DNA from: JAFKKS01 sp050187875
GTDB taxonomy: Bacteria; Pseudomonadota; Alphaproteobacteria; Rhizobiales; Xanthobacteraceae
Assembly: GCA_050187875.1 (NCBI GenBank)
Contig: JBFWXB010000017.1
Coordinates: forward strand, 1 to 64,000
DNA length: 64,000 bases
Reading direction: 5' to 3'
Notes under the pieces: generated by a model
What the model was told of the DNA's origin: nothing
Databases searched by the model: none
What the model saw: the letters and a program-made list of their open reading frames with translations, nothing else
Part shown: positions 49,969 through 58,259 of the stretch, one piece after another
How positions within the stretch are numbered: the stretch's first letter is position 1
Layout: each line of letters opens with the position of its first letter
Program-made: the position numbers and the translations under genes

Positions 49969-51363
49969 ATGTCCCAGTCCGATCTTGCGATGCTTCCTGC
50001 CCATCAACTCGCGGAGCAGATTGCAGCGCGTAAGCTTTCTCCCGTCGACGTGGTCGACGGCTTTCTCGCGCGCATTGCGGCGAGGGAACCGAAGCTGCGT
50101 GCTTTTGTCGAGGTCTCGGCTGACGATGCGCGACTGGCGGCGCAGGGCGCAGAACGGGCGATTCGGTCCGGGCACGCAGTCGGGCCGCTGCATGGCGTGC
50201 CGATCGCGCTCAAGGACCTGGTCGAGATCGAGGGCAAAGTCGCAACGGGCGGCACGAAGGCGTGGCGCACACGCAAGGCGCAGCGCACCGCGACCCTTGC
50301 GAAGCGCTTAATGGCGCAAGGCATGATCGTGCTCGGCAAGACGCACACGGTCGAATTCGCGATGGGCGGGTGGGGTACCAACACTCACCTTGGCACACCA
50401 TGGAATCCCTGGGATATGAAACGCGCGCGCACGCCCGGCGGCTCCAGCAGTGGCTCGGGCGTCGCCGTCGCGGCGGGCCTTGCGCCGTGGGCCGTCGGCA
50501 CCGACACTGGCGGCTCGGTGCGTCTTCCGGCTTCCTGGTGCGGCATCACCGGCCTTAAAACAACGATCGGCCGCGTCAGCACGTTTGGCGTGTTGCCGCT
50601 GAGCCCAACACTCGATACGCCCGGCCCGATGGCGCGTTCCGTTGAAGACGCGGCGCTGCTTTACACGGTGATGCAGGGTGCGGATCCGCTTGACCCGATC
50701 ACGCTCGGCCTGCCGTACACGGATCCGATGCCCAATCTGAAGCGGGGCGTGCGCGGCATGCGTCTTGCCCGCATGCCGCAGGCGGAACGCGCCTTTGCCT
50801 CTGCGGACGTGCTCGCGGCTTACGACGCATCGATCGAAGAGCTGGAGCGCCTCGGCGCCGAAATCGTCTCCGTCGACCTGCCGTTCGGCTTTGCCGACGT
50901 AGCGGCACTGAACCTGCGGATCATGGCTGCGGAGAGCTACGCCAAGCTTCGCGAACTTATCGACGACGAGAATGCGCCGCTTGATCCGCATGTCCGTCCG
51001 CGGATTGCGGCCGGCCGCGACGTCACGGCGGAAGCTTATATTGGGGCTCTGCAGACACGCGAGGCGATGAAGCTGAAATTCGCCGCTGCGCTCGACGGAA
51101 TCGATGCGCTGCTGACGCCAACGACGATGACAACAGCGGTGCCACTCGATGAGGTCGACCAGACCAAGGCGCCGGCGCACTATACGCGCTTCGGCAACTT
51201 CCTCGACCTCTGCGGCGTGGCGCTGCCGAACGGCTTCGATAGCGGCGGCCTTCCGACGTCACTTCAGATCGTCTGCCGCGCCTATGATGAGGCGACCGCG
51301 CTTCGCATCGGCTGGGCCTACCAGAACGCGACGGATTGGCACTGCCGCCGGCCGCCGGAATAG
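49969..51363 (+). CDS. Amidase-signature-family hydrolase
   Basis: A 464-residue cytoplasmic amidase. The Ser-cisSer-Lys triad is K82 (A-L-K-D-L), S159 (G-G-S-S-S-G-S-G) and S183 (D-T-G-G-S-V-R-L-P-A). Full family length. No signal peptide. It stands alone, with no partner GatB or GatC, and has shorter insertions than GatA, so a carboxamide hydrolase is more likely than the tRNA amidotransferase subunit. Substrate unknown. Confidence 0.9.
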   Translation: MSQSDLAMLPAHQLAEQIAARKLSPVDVVDGFLARIAAREPKLRAFVEVSADDARLAAQGAERAIRSGHAVGPLHGVPIALKDLVEIEGKVATGGTKAWRTRKAQRTATLAKRLMAQGMIVLGKTHTVEFAMGGWGTNTHLGTPWNPWDMKRARTPGGSSSGSGVAVAAGLAPWAVGTDTGGSVRLPASWCGITGLKTTIGRVSTFGVLPLSPTLDTPGPMARSVEDAALLYTVMQGADPLDPITLGLPYTDPMPNLKRGVRGMRLARMPQAERAFASADVLAAYDASIEELERLGAEIVSVDLPFGFADVAALNLRIMAAESYAKLRELIDDENAPLDPHVRPRIAAGRDVTAEAYIGALQTREAMKLKFAAALDGIDALLTPTTMTTAVPLDEVDQTKAPAHYTRFGNFLDLCGVALPNGFDSGGLPTSLQIVCRAYDEATALRIGWAYQNATDWHCRRPPE

Positions 51364-51432
51364 GTGCACAGCCTTGCCACGTCGGTTCACAGCGGTGACC
51401 GGTGCGCCCTCAGCGCGTCGACCGAACCGGCC

Positions 51433-52032
51433 TCATTCTTGATCCAGGGGACGCTTGCGGCCTGTGATCATAGCTGCGACCAGATTCTCACGGTGCACAA
51501 AGCTCGCCAGGATGACCCCCGCAATATGCAGCAGAACGAGCGCCAGCGTAACATTTGCAAGCGTTTCATGGACTTCTTTGATGAGTAGGGGTGGACGCTT
51601 CTGTCCGGGAACGCGCGGAGGCCGTTCCACCTTCGTTACGATCCCGGAGAGCGGTCCTGCTCCCCGATCCTGTGCAAGAGTGATTATGCCCGTGGTGGTG
51701 GTCGCCGCGATCATGCAAAGGAGGGCAATGATCATCGTGCCTCCCGCAGGGCTATGGCCTAGATGACGCCTGGACGAAAACCGAATCAAGCCAGCTAAGT
51801 AGTCGAAAACAGCACGCGGGCCGCGAACGAAGTCGACAAAACGCGCGGTTTGAGGCCCGATGACACCCCAGATCACGCGGGCTACGACAAGCAAAGCTGC
51901 AAAATAACCAACCCAGCTGTGGAGCCACAGCGGCTTATCAGTAATCCAATTAAACAGGACCGCGGCCGCCAAAAGCCAATGAACCGTGCGGATGAAAGGG
52001 TCCCAAACCGTTATCCGGTCGGCCTTGATCAT
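51433..52032 (-). CDS. Cytochrome b561-family membrane protein
   Basis: A 199-residue four-helix membrane cytochrome. Likely heme ligands are His in T-V-H-W-L-L-A, W-L-H-S-W-V-G-Y, E-V-H-E-T-L-A-N and L-L-H-I-A-G-V. It can shuttle electrons between a periplasmic c-type cytochrome and the quinone pool. A perfect TTGA-N6-TCAA site at 52161-52174 lies upstream, at a distance that fits a Fnr-type promoter with a leader of about 94 bases. No partner cytochrome gene is adjacent. Confidence 0.88.
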   Translation of the reverse strand: MIKADRITVWDPFIRTVHWLLAAAVLFNWITDKPLWLHSWVGYFAALLVVARVIWGVIGPQTARFVDFVRGPRAVFDYLAGLIRFSSRRHLGHSPAGGTMIIALLCMIAATTTTGIITLAQDRGAGPLSGIVTKVERPPRVPGQKRPPLLIKEVHETLANVTLALVLLHIAGVILASFVHRENLVAAMITGRKRPLDQE

Positions 52033-52585
52033 TTTTGATCACCTCGCGTGATGAGCGCCGCGCCGGGATCCGCTTGCGGCCGCGTTTGGTTGTAGATCCA
52101 GGGCACAGGCGTCATCATCCGAACTCATCATGCGGATAGGGGAGAAGCAAGCAGTCGTCCTTGAAATAGATCAATGCTGCTTTGATGGCATAAAGAAGGT
52201 CGCTGCCAATCGGCAAGAGCCGGGCTCGCCATGGCGGAGCAAGAAGCAACACAGGGCTTCAGTGTCTGCCGCCAAAAGCGTACGAGCCTAGAAAACATTA
52301 GTCCGGTCATAAGCCCGACCAAGCTAAGATTTGCTTCGCGTACTGGAACGAGCCTCATCACCGGCGCGTCTGACGACGTCCCGAACGAATGGCAGATGAG
52401 AACCGCTGCGGTGGGTAGCGGCGTCAGAGGAAACAGGGCGATTTGCGTTGTCTTGACCAAATAATCTCATTGCCATCGTTACGACCGGCAAATCTCGGTC
52501 TAGCAGAAGCGGCGCGTTTGGTTCGTCGACAGCCGGGCCGGAAAATCTTTTCGTTAGCACGGGCGCGGAGCGACCCTTTGGGCGG
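52033..52585. other. Intergenic stretch with one regulatory site
   Basis: This stretch of 553 bases has short open frames on both strands, but none has a convincing start, composition or family. Apart from the Fnr/FixK-type box at 52161-52174, I see nothing functional. It may hold decayed sequence, as the neighbouring thymidine phosphorylase fragment also shows decay. Confidence 0.45.
52161..52174. promoter_or_regulatory. Fnr/FixK-type box upstream of the cytochrome b561 gene
   Basis: TTGA-AATAGA-TCAA is a perfect match to the TTGA-N6-TCAA core recognised by Fnr and FixK. If it acts at -41.5 on the minus strand, the -10 region falls at TATCCG (52138-52133). Confidence 0.6.
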
Positions 52586-54184
52586 TCATTCGGAAGCTTC
52601 TAGAGCATGCCTGAGACGCCGAACAATTACTCCACGCGCACGATCATCAGCTGCTGACTCCATACGGTCATTAAGATCTAGTATCAACTTCGACATATCG
52701 TTGTGCCAATCAAGCGCAGCGACTTTGTCTGGAGTGAGTCGCCTTCGATGACTCACATCAAGCGGCGTCGGCGCAGACGTTGTGAGATCGTATATGTCAT
52801 CTAGGACAGGGCGGAACACGCGTGCCGTAGGGATGATTCCTTCCGATATGCGATTGAACAACCCGCAGATGCTTGGCTCTTCGCCGTGGACCAGAAATAT
52901 GCCGCGGTGGATTGGTCTGCGGCTTGCTATCCAACGAGCCAGCTCGGGGCCGTCTGCATGTCCTGAGTATTCATCCATACTACGAATCTTAGCGTTCACC
53001 TTTATCTCCTCGCCTTGAATCCGCACAGAGCGGGCTCCTTCGACGAGAAAACGTCCAAGCGTGCCTTGAGCCTGAAATCCAACCATAAGGACGGTCGCTT
53101 CACTGTGCCAAAGCCATCGCTTCAGGTGATGGCGAATGCGCCCGGCCTCGCACATGCCGCTTGCTGAAATGATGATGTGAAATCCGGTGAGTTTTTCGAG
53201 AGCTTTGCTTTCTTCAACTGTCTCGGTGAACCGCAAATGGGGAGAACTAAGCAGCTCTTTCCCATCTACTTTCGAGTCGATTTCGGCGGCATGATCGCGA
53301 AAGACCTCTGTTGCGCGGATGGCGAGGGGAGAATCCAGAAAAATTGGGCCGGAAGGCACCTCGCCGCGATCGATCAAATCAATCAAATCTACAATCAATT
53401 CCTGTGTTCGCTCCACAGCAAAGGCGGGGATCAGCAGCGCCCCCTTTCGTGCAGCAGCCTCGCGAACCTCATCTCCAAGGCGTTGCCGCCTTTCTTGTGG
53501 CGTTACGGATGGGCGGTCCCTGTCTCCGTATGTCGCTTCCACAATCAGGTAATCGAAGCTTGTCGGGGCCTCTGGCTCGGGCTCAAGTAGCTTTGCATCG
53601 GGACCGAGGTCTCCAGACACCAAGATACGAAGGGGGGAGCCAGCGGTGCCTTCGCCGGTGAACTCTATTTCGATCGAAGCCGACCCAAGAAGATGACCGG
53701 CGTTCCAATATCGCGCGCGAATTCCAGGCATAACATCGACAAATTTTCCGTAATCGATGCTCTGGAAATAGCTCTGACATGAGATGGCGTCGGATTTTGT
53801 GTAGATCGGGGTGACTTCGGCCCTTCCTCTCCGCGCGTTGCGCCGGTTCAAGGCCGCGACTTCAGATTCTTGGATGCCCCCGGCGTCTGGCAGCAGATAG
53901 GAGCACAGATCGATGGTGCCCCGTGTTGCCAGTATTCGCCCCTGAAATCCCTCGCGCACAAGCTTTGGCAAGAGCCCGCTATGGTCGACATGCGCGTGCG
54001 TCAGCAACACGGCATTGATGCCCGAGGGCCGAAAAGGAAACGCGGCGTAGTTCAACGCTTTGAGCGTTTTCGATCCCTGGAAAAGGCCACAATCGACCAA
54101 TATCTGGCCGCTGGCGCACTCGAACAGATAACAAGAGCCTGTAACTGTTCGTGCAGCGCCACAAAAGCGGACCGTAACGGTCAT
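52586..54184 (-). CDS. Beta-CASP metallo-beta-lactamase hydrolase (RNA-processing type)
   Basis: A 532-residue protein of the CPSF/YSH1-like family. The metal site T-H-A-H-V-D-H is at residues 62-68 (H63, H65, D67, H68), with G-S-A-S-I-E and V-S-G-D-L-G giving further ligands. The beta-CASP part shows P-A-F-A-V-E-R-T-Q-E, S-A-S-G-M-C-E-A-G-R-I-R-H-H-L and the late S-G-H-A-D and V-H-G-E-E. Relatives cut RNA, but those bacterial copies in low-oxygen islands have no proven substrate. It starts in an ATGA overlap with the truncated thymidine phosphorylase. Confidence 0.9.
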   Translation of the reverse strand: MTVTVRFCGAARTVTGSCYLFECASGQILVDCGLFQGSKTLKALNYAAFPFRPSGINAVLLTHAHVDHSGLLPKLVREGFQGRILATRGTIDLCSYLLPDAGGIQESEVAALNRRNARRGRAEVTPIYTKSDAISCQSYFQSIDYGKFVDVMPGIRARYWNAGHLLGSASIEIEFTGEGTAGSPLRILVSGDLGPDAKLLEPEPEAPTSFDYLIVEATYGDRDRPSVTPQERRQRLGDEVREAAARKGALLIPAFAVERTQELIVDLIDLIDRGEVPSGPIFLDSPLAIRATEVFRDHAAEIDSKVDGKELLSSPHLRFTETVEESKALEKLTGFHIIISASGMCEAGRIRHHLKRWLWHSEATVLMVGFQAQGTLGRFLVEGARSVRIQGEEIKVNAKIRSMDEYSGHADGPELARWIASRRPIHRGIFLVHGEEPSICGLFNRISEGIIPTARVFRPVLDDIYDLTTSAPTPLDVSHRRRLTPDKVAALDWHNDMSKLILDLNDRMESAADDRARGVIVRRLRHALEASE

Positions 54185-54690
54185 GGCGATGCACCGGCCG
54201 CGCCGCTCTCGAGCAGTTCACAGGCGCGAGAATAGCCCATTCTACTCCTCAACTGCGGATCGTACTCCAACAAGTGAGCGGCAAGCCGCGGCGACTTTTC
54301 TTGTAAGTCTTGCTGTGCATTTGGTTCATTGGACAGGACTGCCATGACATCCTGTGATTCCAGGACCGGGCTAATGCCATTCCCTATCGGCTGATGCCCG
54401 CCGGTGATAATGAACTTCACTGCGATCCCAAAGTGGTCGCCACCAAACTCAAACAATTTGCGCCTTCGCATTGCATCCATGGCGGTGACAAGCTTTGCCG
54501 CAGGCTCCACGGGAAGGTCTATCAACAAATGAGTCGATCCGGAGGCGAGCTTTCTCGACATGATGGATGCGACCATCTGCTCTCGCGTATCGAGGCTAAG
54601 CGGTCGTTCCACGGAAATAAGCGGCAGGCGAGAGTTGACGTGCACGCCCCAAACCGAGCAACCATTGAACGTCCTGACGACCTCCGTCAT
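54181..54690 (-). pseudogene. Truncated thymidine (AMP) phosphorylase
   Basis: The frame encodes 169 residues that match the middle of thymidine/AMP phosphorylases: V-x-x-x-x-G-C-x-x-W-G, then V-E-R-P-L-S-L-D-T-R-E-Q-M-V-A-S-I-M-S-R-K, G-S-T-H-L-L-I-D-L-P-V and G-I-S-P-V-L-E-S-Q-D-V-M-A-V-L. Full enzymes have about 500 residues. The first 250 or so, with the glycine-rich phosphate site, are missing, and the end is cut after L-L-E-S-G. Homology continues upstream of the first ATG (L-A-R-V-D-L-S-V-D-E) to about 54750, which supports decay rather than a new short gene. The stop overlaps the next gene's ATG, so it may still be translated for coupling. Confidence 0.75.
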
Positions 54691-54767
54691 TTCATCGACG
54701 CTCAGATCGACACGCGCAAGGCACCGCGTCAGCGCTGATGCGTACGTGCGGATCGAGGATTCCCTCT

Positions 54768-54977
54768 TTAAGAGGGGTATTCTGTCTCGCTGATCTGAAT
54801 CTGGTCGGCGTGCACTTTCCAGTCTCGAATTCGCTCGGCGGCGCAGAACCGCCGTTTGGCGAGGCTTAGGGCTGCCGATTCGCTATTCGCATCAACTTCC
54901 AGCCACCGCTGACAAACGTCGGCTTCGTAACCGTTATCGCCGCTGACATGCTTCATGAATTTCACGACATATCGCAT
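54768..54977 (-). CDS. Small conserved hypothetical protein
   Basis: A 69-residue protein (starts M-R-Y-V-V-K-F-M-K-H) with a pattern seen in many Rhizobiales: G-D-N-G-Y-E-A, C-Q-R-W-L-E-V-D-A, A-K-R-R-F-C and D-W-K-V-H-A-D-Q-I. AGAGGGAG before the ATG at 54977 sets the start; the open frame continues upstream without support. It is usually near stress or low-oxygen genes, as here. Function unknown. Confidence 0.7.
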   Translation of the reverse strand: MRYVVKFMKHVSGDNGYEADVCQRWLEVDANSESAALSLAKRRFCAAERIRDWKVHADQIQISETEYPS

Positions 54978-55002
54978 GACATGGCTCCCTCTAACCGCGC
55001 CA

Positions 55003-55464
55003 TCACTGCACATGGCTTGCAAGTTGAGCCTCGATGGCTTCGACAGAATGTTTTGTAAGGTCCTTAGCAATTTCGGCGACGACGCGCGCTTTCACCGCTT
55101 CGCAAAATCGATCACGCAACTCCGCCAGGGTGCGCGCGGGCGCAACAACAACGATCGCCGGGACCTCGTGCGCGCTCACCCACGCCTCCACCGCGTCGGC
55201 GACATCGCTCGAAAATCGCCGTTTGCTCAGTTCGTGCCAGTCAGTCGCCTCCACGCTGCTGCGACTGTGTGCAGCGGCTCGCTTGAAGGTCCGACCGGGC
55301 CGATCTGTTCCTTGCGCATGCGTGGGAGGATTTCTGTCGTTAAAGACCTGCTCAACAATCAGATTCCAAGACGTTGCATCACCGTCATTGCGCAGGAAGA
55401 GGGCCTTTTGCCCGTCACCGACGAGGACCAAGGCATCGTGCGGGATGCTGACGCGTTTCGTCAC
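55003..55464 (-). CDS. Host-attachment family protein (AtsE-like)
   Basis: A 153-residue protein of the family named for Agrobacterium attachment to host cells. It has D-A-L-V-L-V-G-D-G-Q-K-A-L-F-L-R-N near the start, R-F-S-S-D-V-A-D-A-V-E-A-W in the middle and P-A-R-T-L-A-E-L-R near the end. The biochemical role is unknown; many bacteria with no known host carry it. Its ATG overlaps the stop of a small upstream frame (ATGA). Confidence 0.85.
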   Translation of the reverse strand: MTKRVSIPHDALVLVGDGQKALFLRNDGDATSWNLIVEQVFNDRNPPTHAQGTDRPGRTFKRAAAHSRSSVEATDWHELSKRRFSSDVADAVEAWVSAHEVPAIVVVAPARTLAELRDRFCEAVKARVVAEIAKDLTKHSVEAIEAQLASHVQ

Positions 55465-55628
55465 GGCTTATGCACGGCGTCTGGCTGAGCCGTTCCCTTA
55501 TTCTGTTCATCAAAGCGGATGTACCGGGCAGTTTCAGCCGCGGGAGGCCAATTCCCCTGAATGATGAGGCCATGCGTTGACTGCTCGGCGGTTTCGTTGA
55601 CAACACTCGGCTCAGTAACCTCGGGCAT
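55461..55628 (-). CDS. Possible small protein upstream of the host-attachment gene
   Basis: A 55-residue frame (begins M-P-E-V-T-E-P-S-V-V) whose stop overlaps the ATG of the host-attachment gene by four bases. That overlap is the main reason to list it. It has no clear ribosome site, no signal peptide and no family that I recognise; alternative starts at 55643 and 55685 exist. Confidence 0.35.
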   Translation of the reverse strand: MPEVTEPSVVNETAEQSTHGLIIQGNWPPAAETARYIRFDEQNKGTAQPDAVHKP

Positions 55629-55713
55629 GTGCAACGATCGCATCAGGTGGCGCGTTCGACGCACGGCGGTGTGGGCGCTGCACATACGATTACCTTCTGC
55701 CGTATCGTTGCAA

Positions 55714-56382
55714 TCAGCTGTTTAGCCGGCCAAGTGCAGCACGGTTTCGCAAGATGACGCATCGAGAGCTCGGCAGGGCAATTGCAGCGATGCTTTCAAG
55801 CCGTGTCATCGTTCGAGACACCGTTTCGATGGTAAGACCAAGATAGTCCGCAATGTCTTGGCGTGACATCGGTAGTTGCACCTGGTTTGCACCCGGTGCG
55901 CGCTTCGCCATTTCCAGAAGGAACCCCGCAACGCGCTCTTCGGCGCTCTTAATGAGCGCGAGCAGATGCTCTTGGGTCCGTTCCAGCTCACGGCGCGCAA
56001 CGTTGTAAAGCTCACGGGCGATGCCGCTATCGCGTTCGGCCAGAGCCACCACAGTACTGTGCTTGACCACGATGACTCTCGAGTCGTTGATCGCTTCTGC
56101 AGAAAATACGTGGTGGTCTTCATGTTCTAGTCCAAAAATATCACCCGCTAGATAGAACGCGCCAATCTGTCGGCGACCGTCAGCCAACACTTTGTAGGTT
56201 CGGATCGCGCCCGAAACGACTTTGTAGAGATAATCTGCGGGCTCGCCGTCTCCGTAAATTTCTGCATTTCGCTTGAACGTCATCCCCGCGCCCATTCTAT
56301 CGATGATGTTTTCGCATGCTCGTGGCGCCATCGAGATGCCCACCGTCGAAGGCCCGGCTTGACTTGCATTGTGTAAAATCAT
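55714..56382 (-). CDS. Crp/Fnr-family regulator, FixK-like
   Basis: A 222-residue regulator with an N-terminal cyclic-nucleotide-binding-like domain (G-D-I-F-G-L-E) and a C-terminal winged helix (S-R-Q-D-I-A-D-Y-L-G-L-T-I-E-T-V-S-R-T). The E-x-x-S-R residues of the recognition helix (E-T-V-S-R) predict TTGA-type half sites. The N-terminal Cys cluster of oxygen-sensing Fnr is absent, as in FixK, so it would be controlled by another sensor. Sites of this type stand before several nearby genes, making it the obvious local regulator. Confidence 0.9.
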   Translation of the reverse strand: MILHNASQAGPSTVGISMAPRACENIIDRMGAGMTFKRNAEIYGDGEPADYLYKVVSGAIRTYKVLADGRRQIGAFYLAGDIFGLEHEDHHVFSAEAINDSRVIVVKHSTVVALAERDSGIARELYNVARRELERTQEHLLALIKSAEERVAGFLLEMAKRAPGANQVQLPMSRQDIADYLGLTIETVSRTMTRLESIAAIALPSSRCVILRNRAALGRLNS

Positions 56383-56819
56383 CGCACGCCTCCATCTTGA
56401 GCTTCATGCATAACGGGCGTGTGCGGCAATGAAAATTCAGATATTCTCCATAAGGAATGTTCCTTAGCCGCGAGGGGACCAGGGTATCCGAACACAATTG
56501 TCGACAGAGGCCAAATCAGCGGGTCCTGCTCAACCTCATCCGCGCAATCGAGGCAATGCAAGACTCCAAAACGCGGGCCCTCAGCATTTCTGCCGCGAAG
56601 GACAGCGACAACTTTTGTTAGGATCAGCGTGGCCGATACGAAAATGGATGCGAACAGCCTTTCGGACCCGGTTCGCAAAGCAATGATTTCAGGAATACTC
56701 AGCACAGCCGACTGAGAGAATCCGGCAAGCGGCGTTGCGCTAAGTCAAGGTACGACACAGGGACTCGTGCTGCCTTTTTATCTGTAGGCCGATCGCGGCC
56801 GGGTGGAGAGGCGCAAGCC
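56383..56819. other. Divergent intergenic region between the Crp/Fnr gene and the stress-protein gene
   Basis: These 437 bases have open frames in both directions, none with coding features I trust. It must hold the promoters of both neighbours. A near-perfect Fnr/FixK box lies at 56735-56748. Confidence 0.5.
56735..56748. promoter_or_regulatory. Fnr/FixK-type box upstream of the universal stress protein gene
   Basis: TTGC-GCTAAG-TCAA differs from TTGA-N6-TCAA at one base. Its centre is about 78 bases before the start codon, which leaves room for a -10 region near 56771-56781 (T-rich) and a leader of about 35 bases. Confidence 0.5.
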
Positions 56820-57644
56820 ATGATAAATGACATTCTCGTTCATTTGCCTGTGGATCAACCAAATGACGTTGCGCGTGACTATGCGATTTCTGCCGCCAGT
56901 ATGTTTGACGCACATCTCTCTGGCATCGTTATTGCGCCTGAATTTCCGAGATGGGCCATGAGCGAAGGCGTGAGCGCTCGAATTGTGGAGGAATGGTCCG
57001 CAGAGCGGCGCGCAGAAGCCAAGAAAACTGCCAAGCTTTTTGACGACAGAGTGCGGTTGCGTGGCCTTCGCTCGGATTCGCGCATCGTTCCGGATCGGTT
57101 GGGGGAGTCCGCGCGACTCTTTAGTGAAATCGCCAGAAACTACGACGTATCTGTGGTGGCGCAGCCCGAAGATGAGGGCGACATGCGTGGCGGCCTCCTC
57201 ATTGAAGCCGCATTGTTCAACTCCGGCCGGCCTCTACTGGTGGTCCCTTTCATCCAGGCCAAAGATATAAAGCTTGAGCACGTGATGGTGTGTTGGGATG
57301 GCAGTCAGCATGCGGCGCGGGCCGTGGGCGCCGCGGCGCCGTTCTTGGAGCGAGCACGAAAAGTCGAGGTGGTTACCGTCGAGGACAAGGAGCGTCCCGA
57401 CGAACTGCGCGGCATCAAGATCGCCGAACACCTTTCCAGGCGTCGCGTCAATGTTGAACTCAAGCCGATTGTCGCGCCGGACAGCGAGGCGGCCGACGTC
57501 ATTCTCAACGAGGTGGCGGATGCCAATATCGACCTGATCATTATGGGCGCTTATGGACACTCAAGGTTTCGTGAGTTCGTGCTCGGCGGCGTCACGCGGA
57601 GCATGCTGAAGGCGATGACGGCTCCGGTGCTGATGGCTCACTGA
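56820..57644 (+). CDS. Tandem universal stress protein (UspA family)
   Basis: A 274-residue protein with two Usp domains. The second ends with the ATP-binding signature M-G-A-Y-G-H-S-R-F-R-E-F-V-L-G-G-V-T-R (G-x2-G-x9-G-S/T type). The first is degenerate and lacks it. Such proteins accumulate in oxygen limitation and stasis. A Fnr/FixK-type box is upstream. GGTGGAGAGGCGC before the ATG is the ribosome site. Confidence 0.92.
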   Translation: MINDILVHLPVDQPNDVARDYAISAASMFDAHLSGIVIAPEFPRWAMSEGVSARIVEEWSAERRAEAKKTAKLFDDRVRLRGLRSDSRIVPDRLGESARLFSEIARNYDVSVVAQPEDEGDMRGGLLIEAALFNSGRPLLVVPFIQAKDIKLEHVMVCWDGSQHAARAVGAAAPFLERARKVEVVTVEDKERPDELRGIKIAEHLSRRRVNVELKPIVAPDSEAADVILNEVADANIDLIIMGAYGHSRFREFVLGGVTRSMLKAMTAPVLMAH

Positions 57645-57751
57645 GCGCACATCCGGCAGAGCGGCGCGTCATCACCGTGTTGTCGCGCCCAGTATCGCCT
57701 GCGCCCGCAGCGGCGGCCTCGTCGAGAATCCCCGGGTTCGTCAGCGTCGGC

Positions 57752-58135
57752 TTATTCGACGGAAGCTACGCGGAACGTGTGTTCTCCATTGTTGTCACGC
57801 AGCGTGATATATTCGCCCGGCGAAAACGTGTGCGCACCGAAACGATAACCCGCCTCGTCATCGTCGCTTCGGCTCGCGTCGTAGTCAAAAACCCAGCGGG
57901 CATGCTCGCTTCCGCCAGGCTTGTGAACGAGGTACCCGACGCGATCGTCTTCGCCGTTCCAGAACCGGCGAACATGGCAGCGATCGCGATGCTTCTTCCA
58001 AAGACTCACGTCGATGTGGCCGTTCTCATCCAGCGGCGCGACGAGTTCGTAACCGTGCCGGGCGGACCCCACGGGGAACTCTTTAGAGCGCGCCAAATGA
58101 AGGCAAATACGTTTGAAAGCGTGCGGAATGCTCAT
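57752..58135 (-). CDS. Conserved hypothetical protein of the low-oxygen island
   Basis: A 127-residue soluble protein (begins M-S-I-P-H-A-F-K-R-I) rich in charged and aromatic residues, with A-R-H-G-Y-E-L-V-A-P-L-D, R-R-F-W and F-S-P-G-E-Y-I-T-L. GAGGAGATCTTC before the ATG at 58135 sets the start; the frame upstream runs through the regulatory site. It is divergent from the kinase-fusion gene and shares a perfect Fnr/FixK box with it. Function unknown. Confidence 0.78.
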   Translation of the reverse strand: MSIPHAFKRICLHLARSKEFPVGSARHGYELVAPLDENGHIDVSLWKKHRDRCHVRRFWNGEDDRVGYLVHKPGGSEHARWVFDYDASRSDDDEAGYRFGAHTFSPGEYITLRDNNGEHTFRVASVE

Positions 58136-58184
58136 GAAGATCTCCTCAATGACTTTAAACTCGCAGTCATGACTCACCCCTGCC

Positions 58185-58198
58185 TTGATCTTCCTCAA
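58185..58198. promoter_or_regulatory. Fnr/FixK-type box between two divergent genes
   Basis: TTGA-TCTTCC-TCAA matches the core perfectly and extends to CTTGA-N6-TCAAG. It lies 50 bases before the minus-strand ATG at 58135 and 62 bases before the plus-strand ATG at 58260, suitable for either promoter. Confidence 0.65.
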
Positions 58199-58259
58199 GC
58201 GCCACAACGATCAAGCACGACCTTCTTCGCTCTCCGACGTTCTCAAGGGAGTTGGGGAT

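Noticed and set aside
52128..52460. 110-codon minus-strand frame
   Set aside because: It covers the Fnr/FixK box, has no recognisable features and no supporting start.
52231..52464. 77-codon plus-strand frame
   Set aside because: Starts at a plausible distance from the Fnr/FixK box, but composition looks random and no ribosome site is visible.
56419..56715. 98-codon plus-strand frame in the divergent region
   Set aside because: Ser/Arg-rich composition, no ribosome site, and it fills a region that must hold two promoters.
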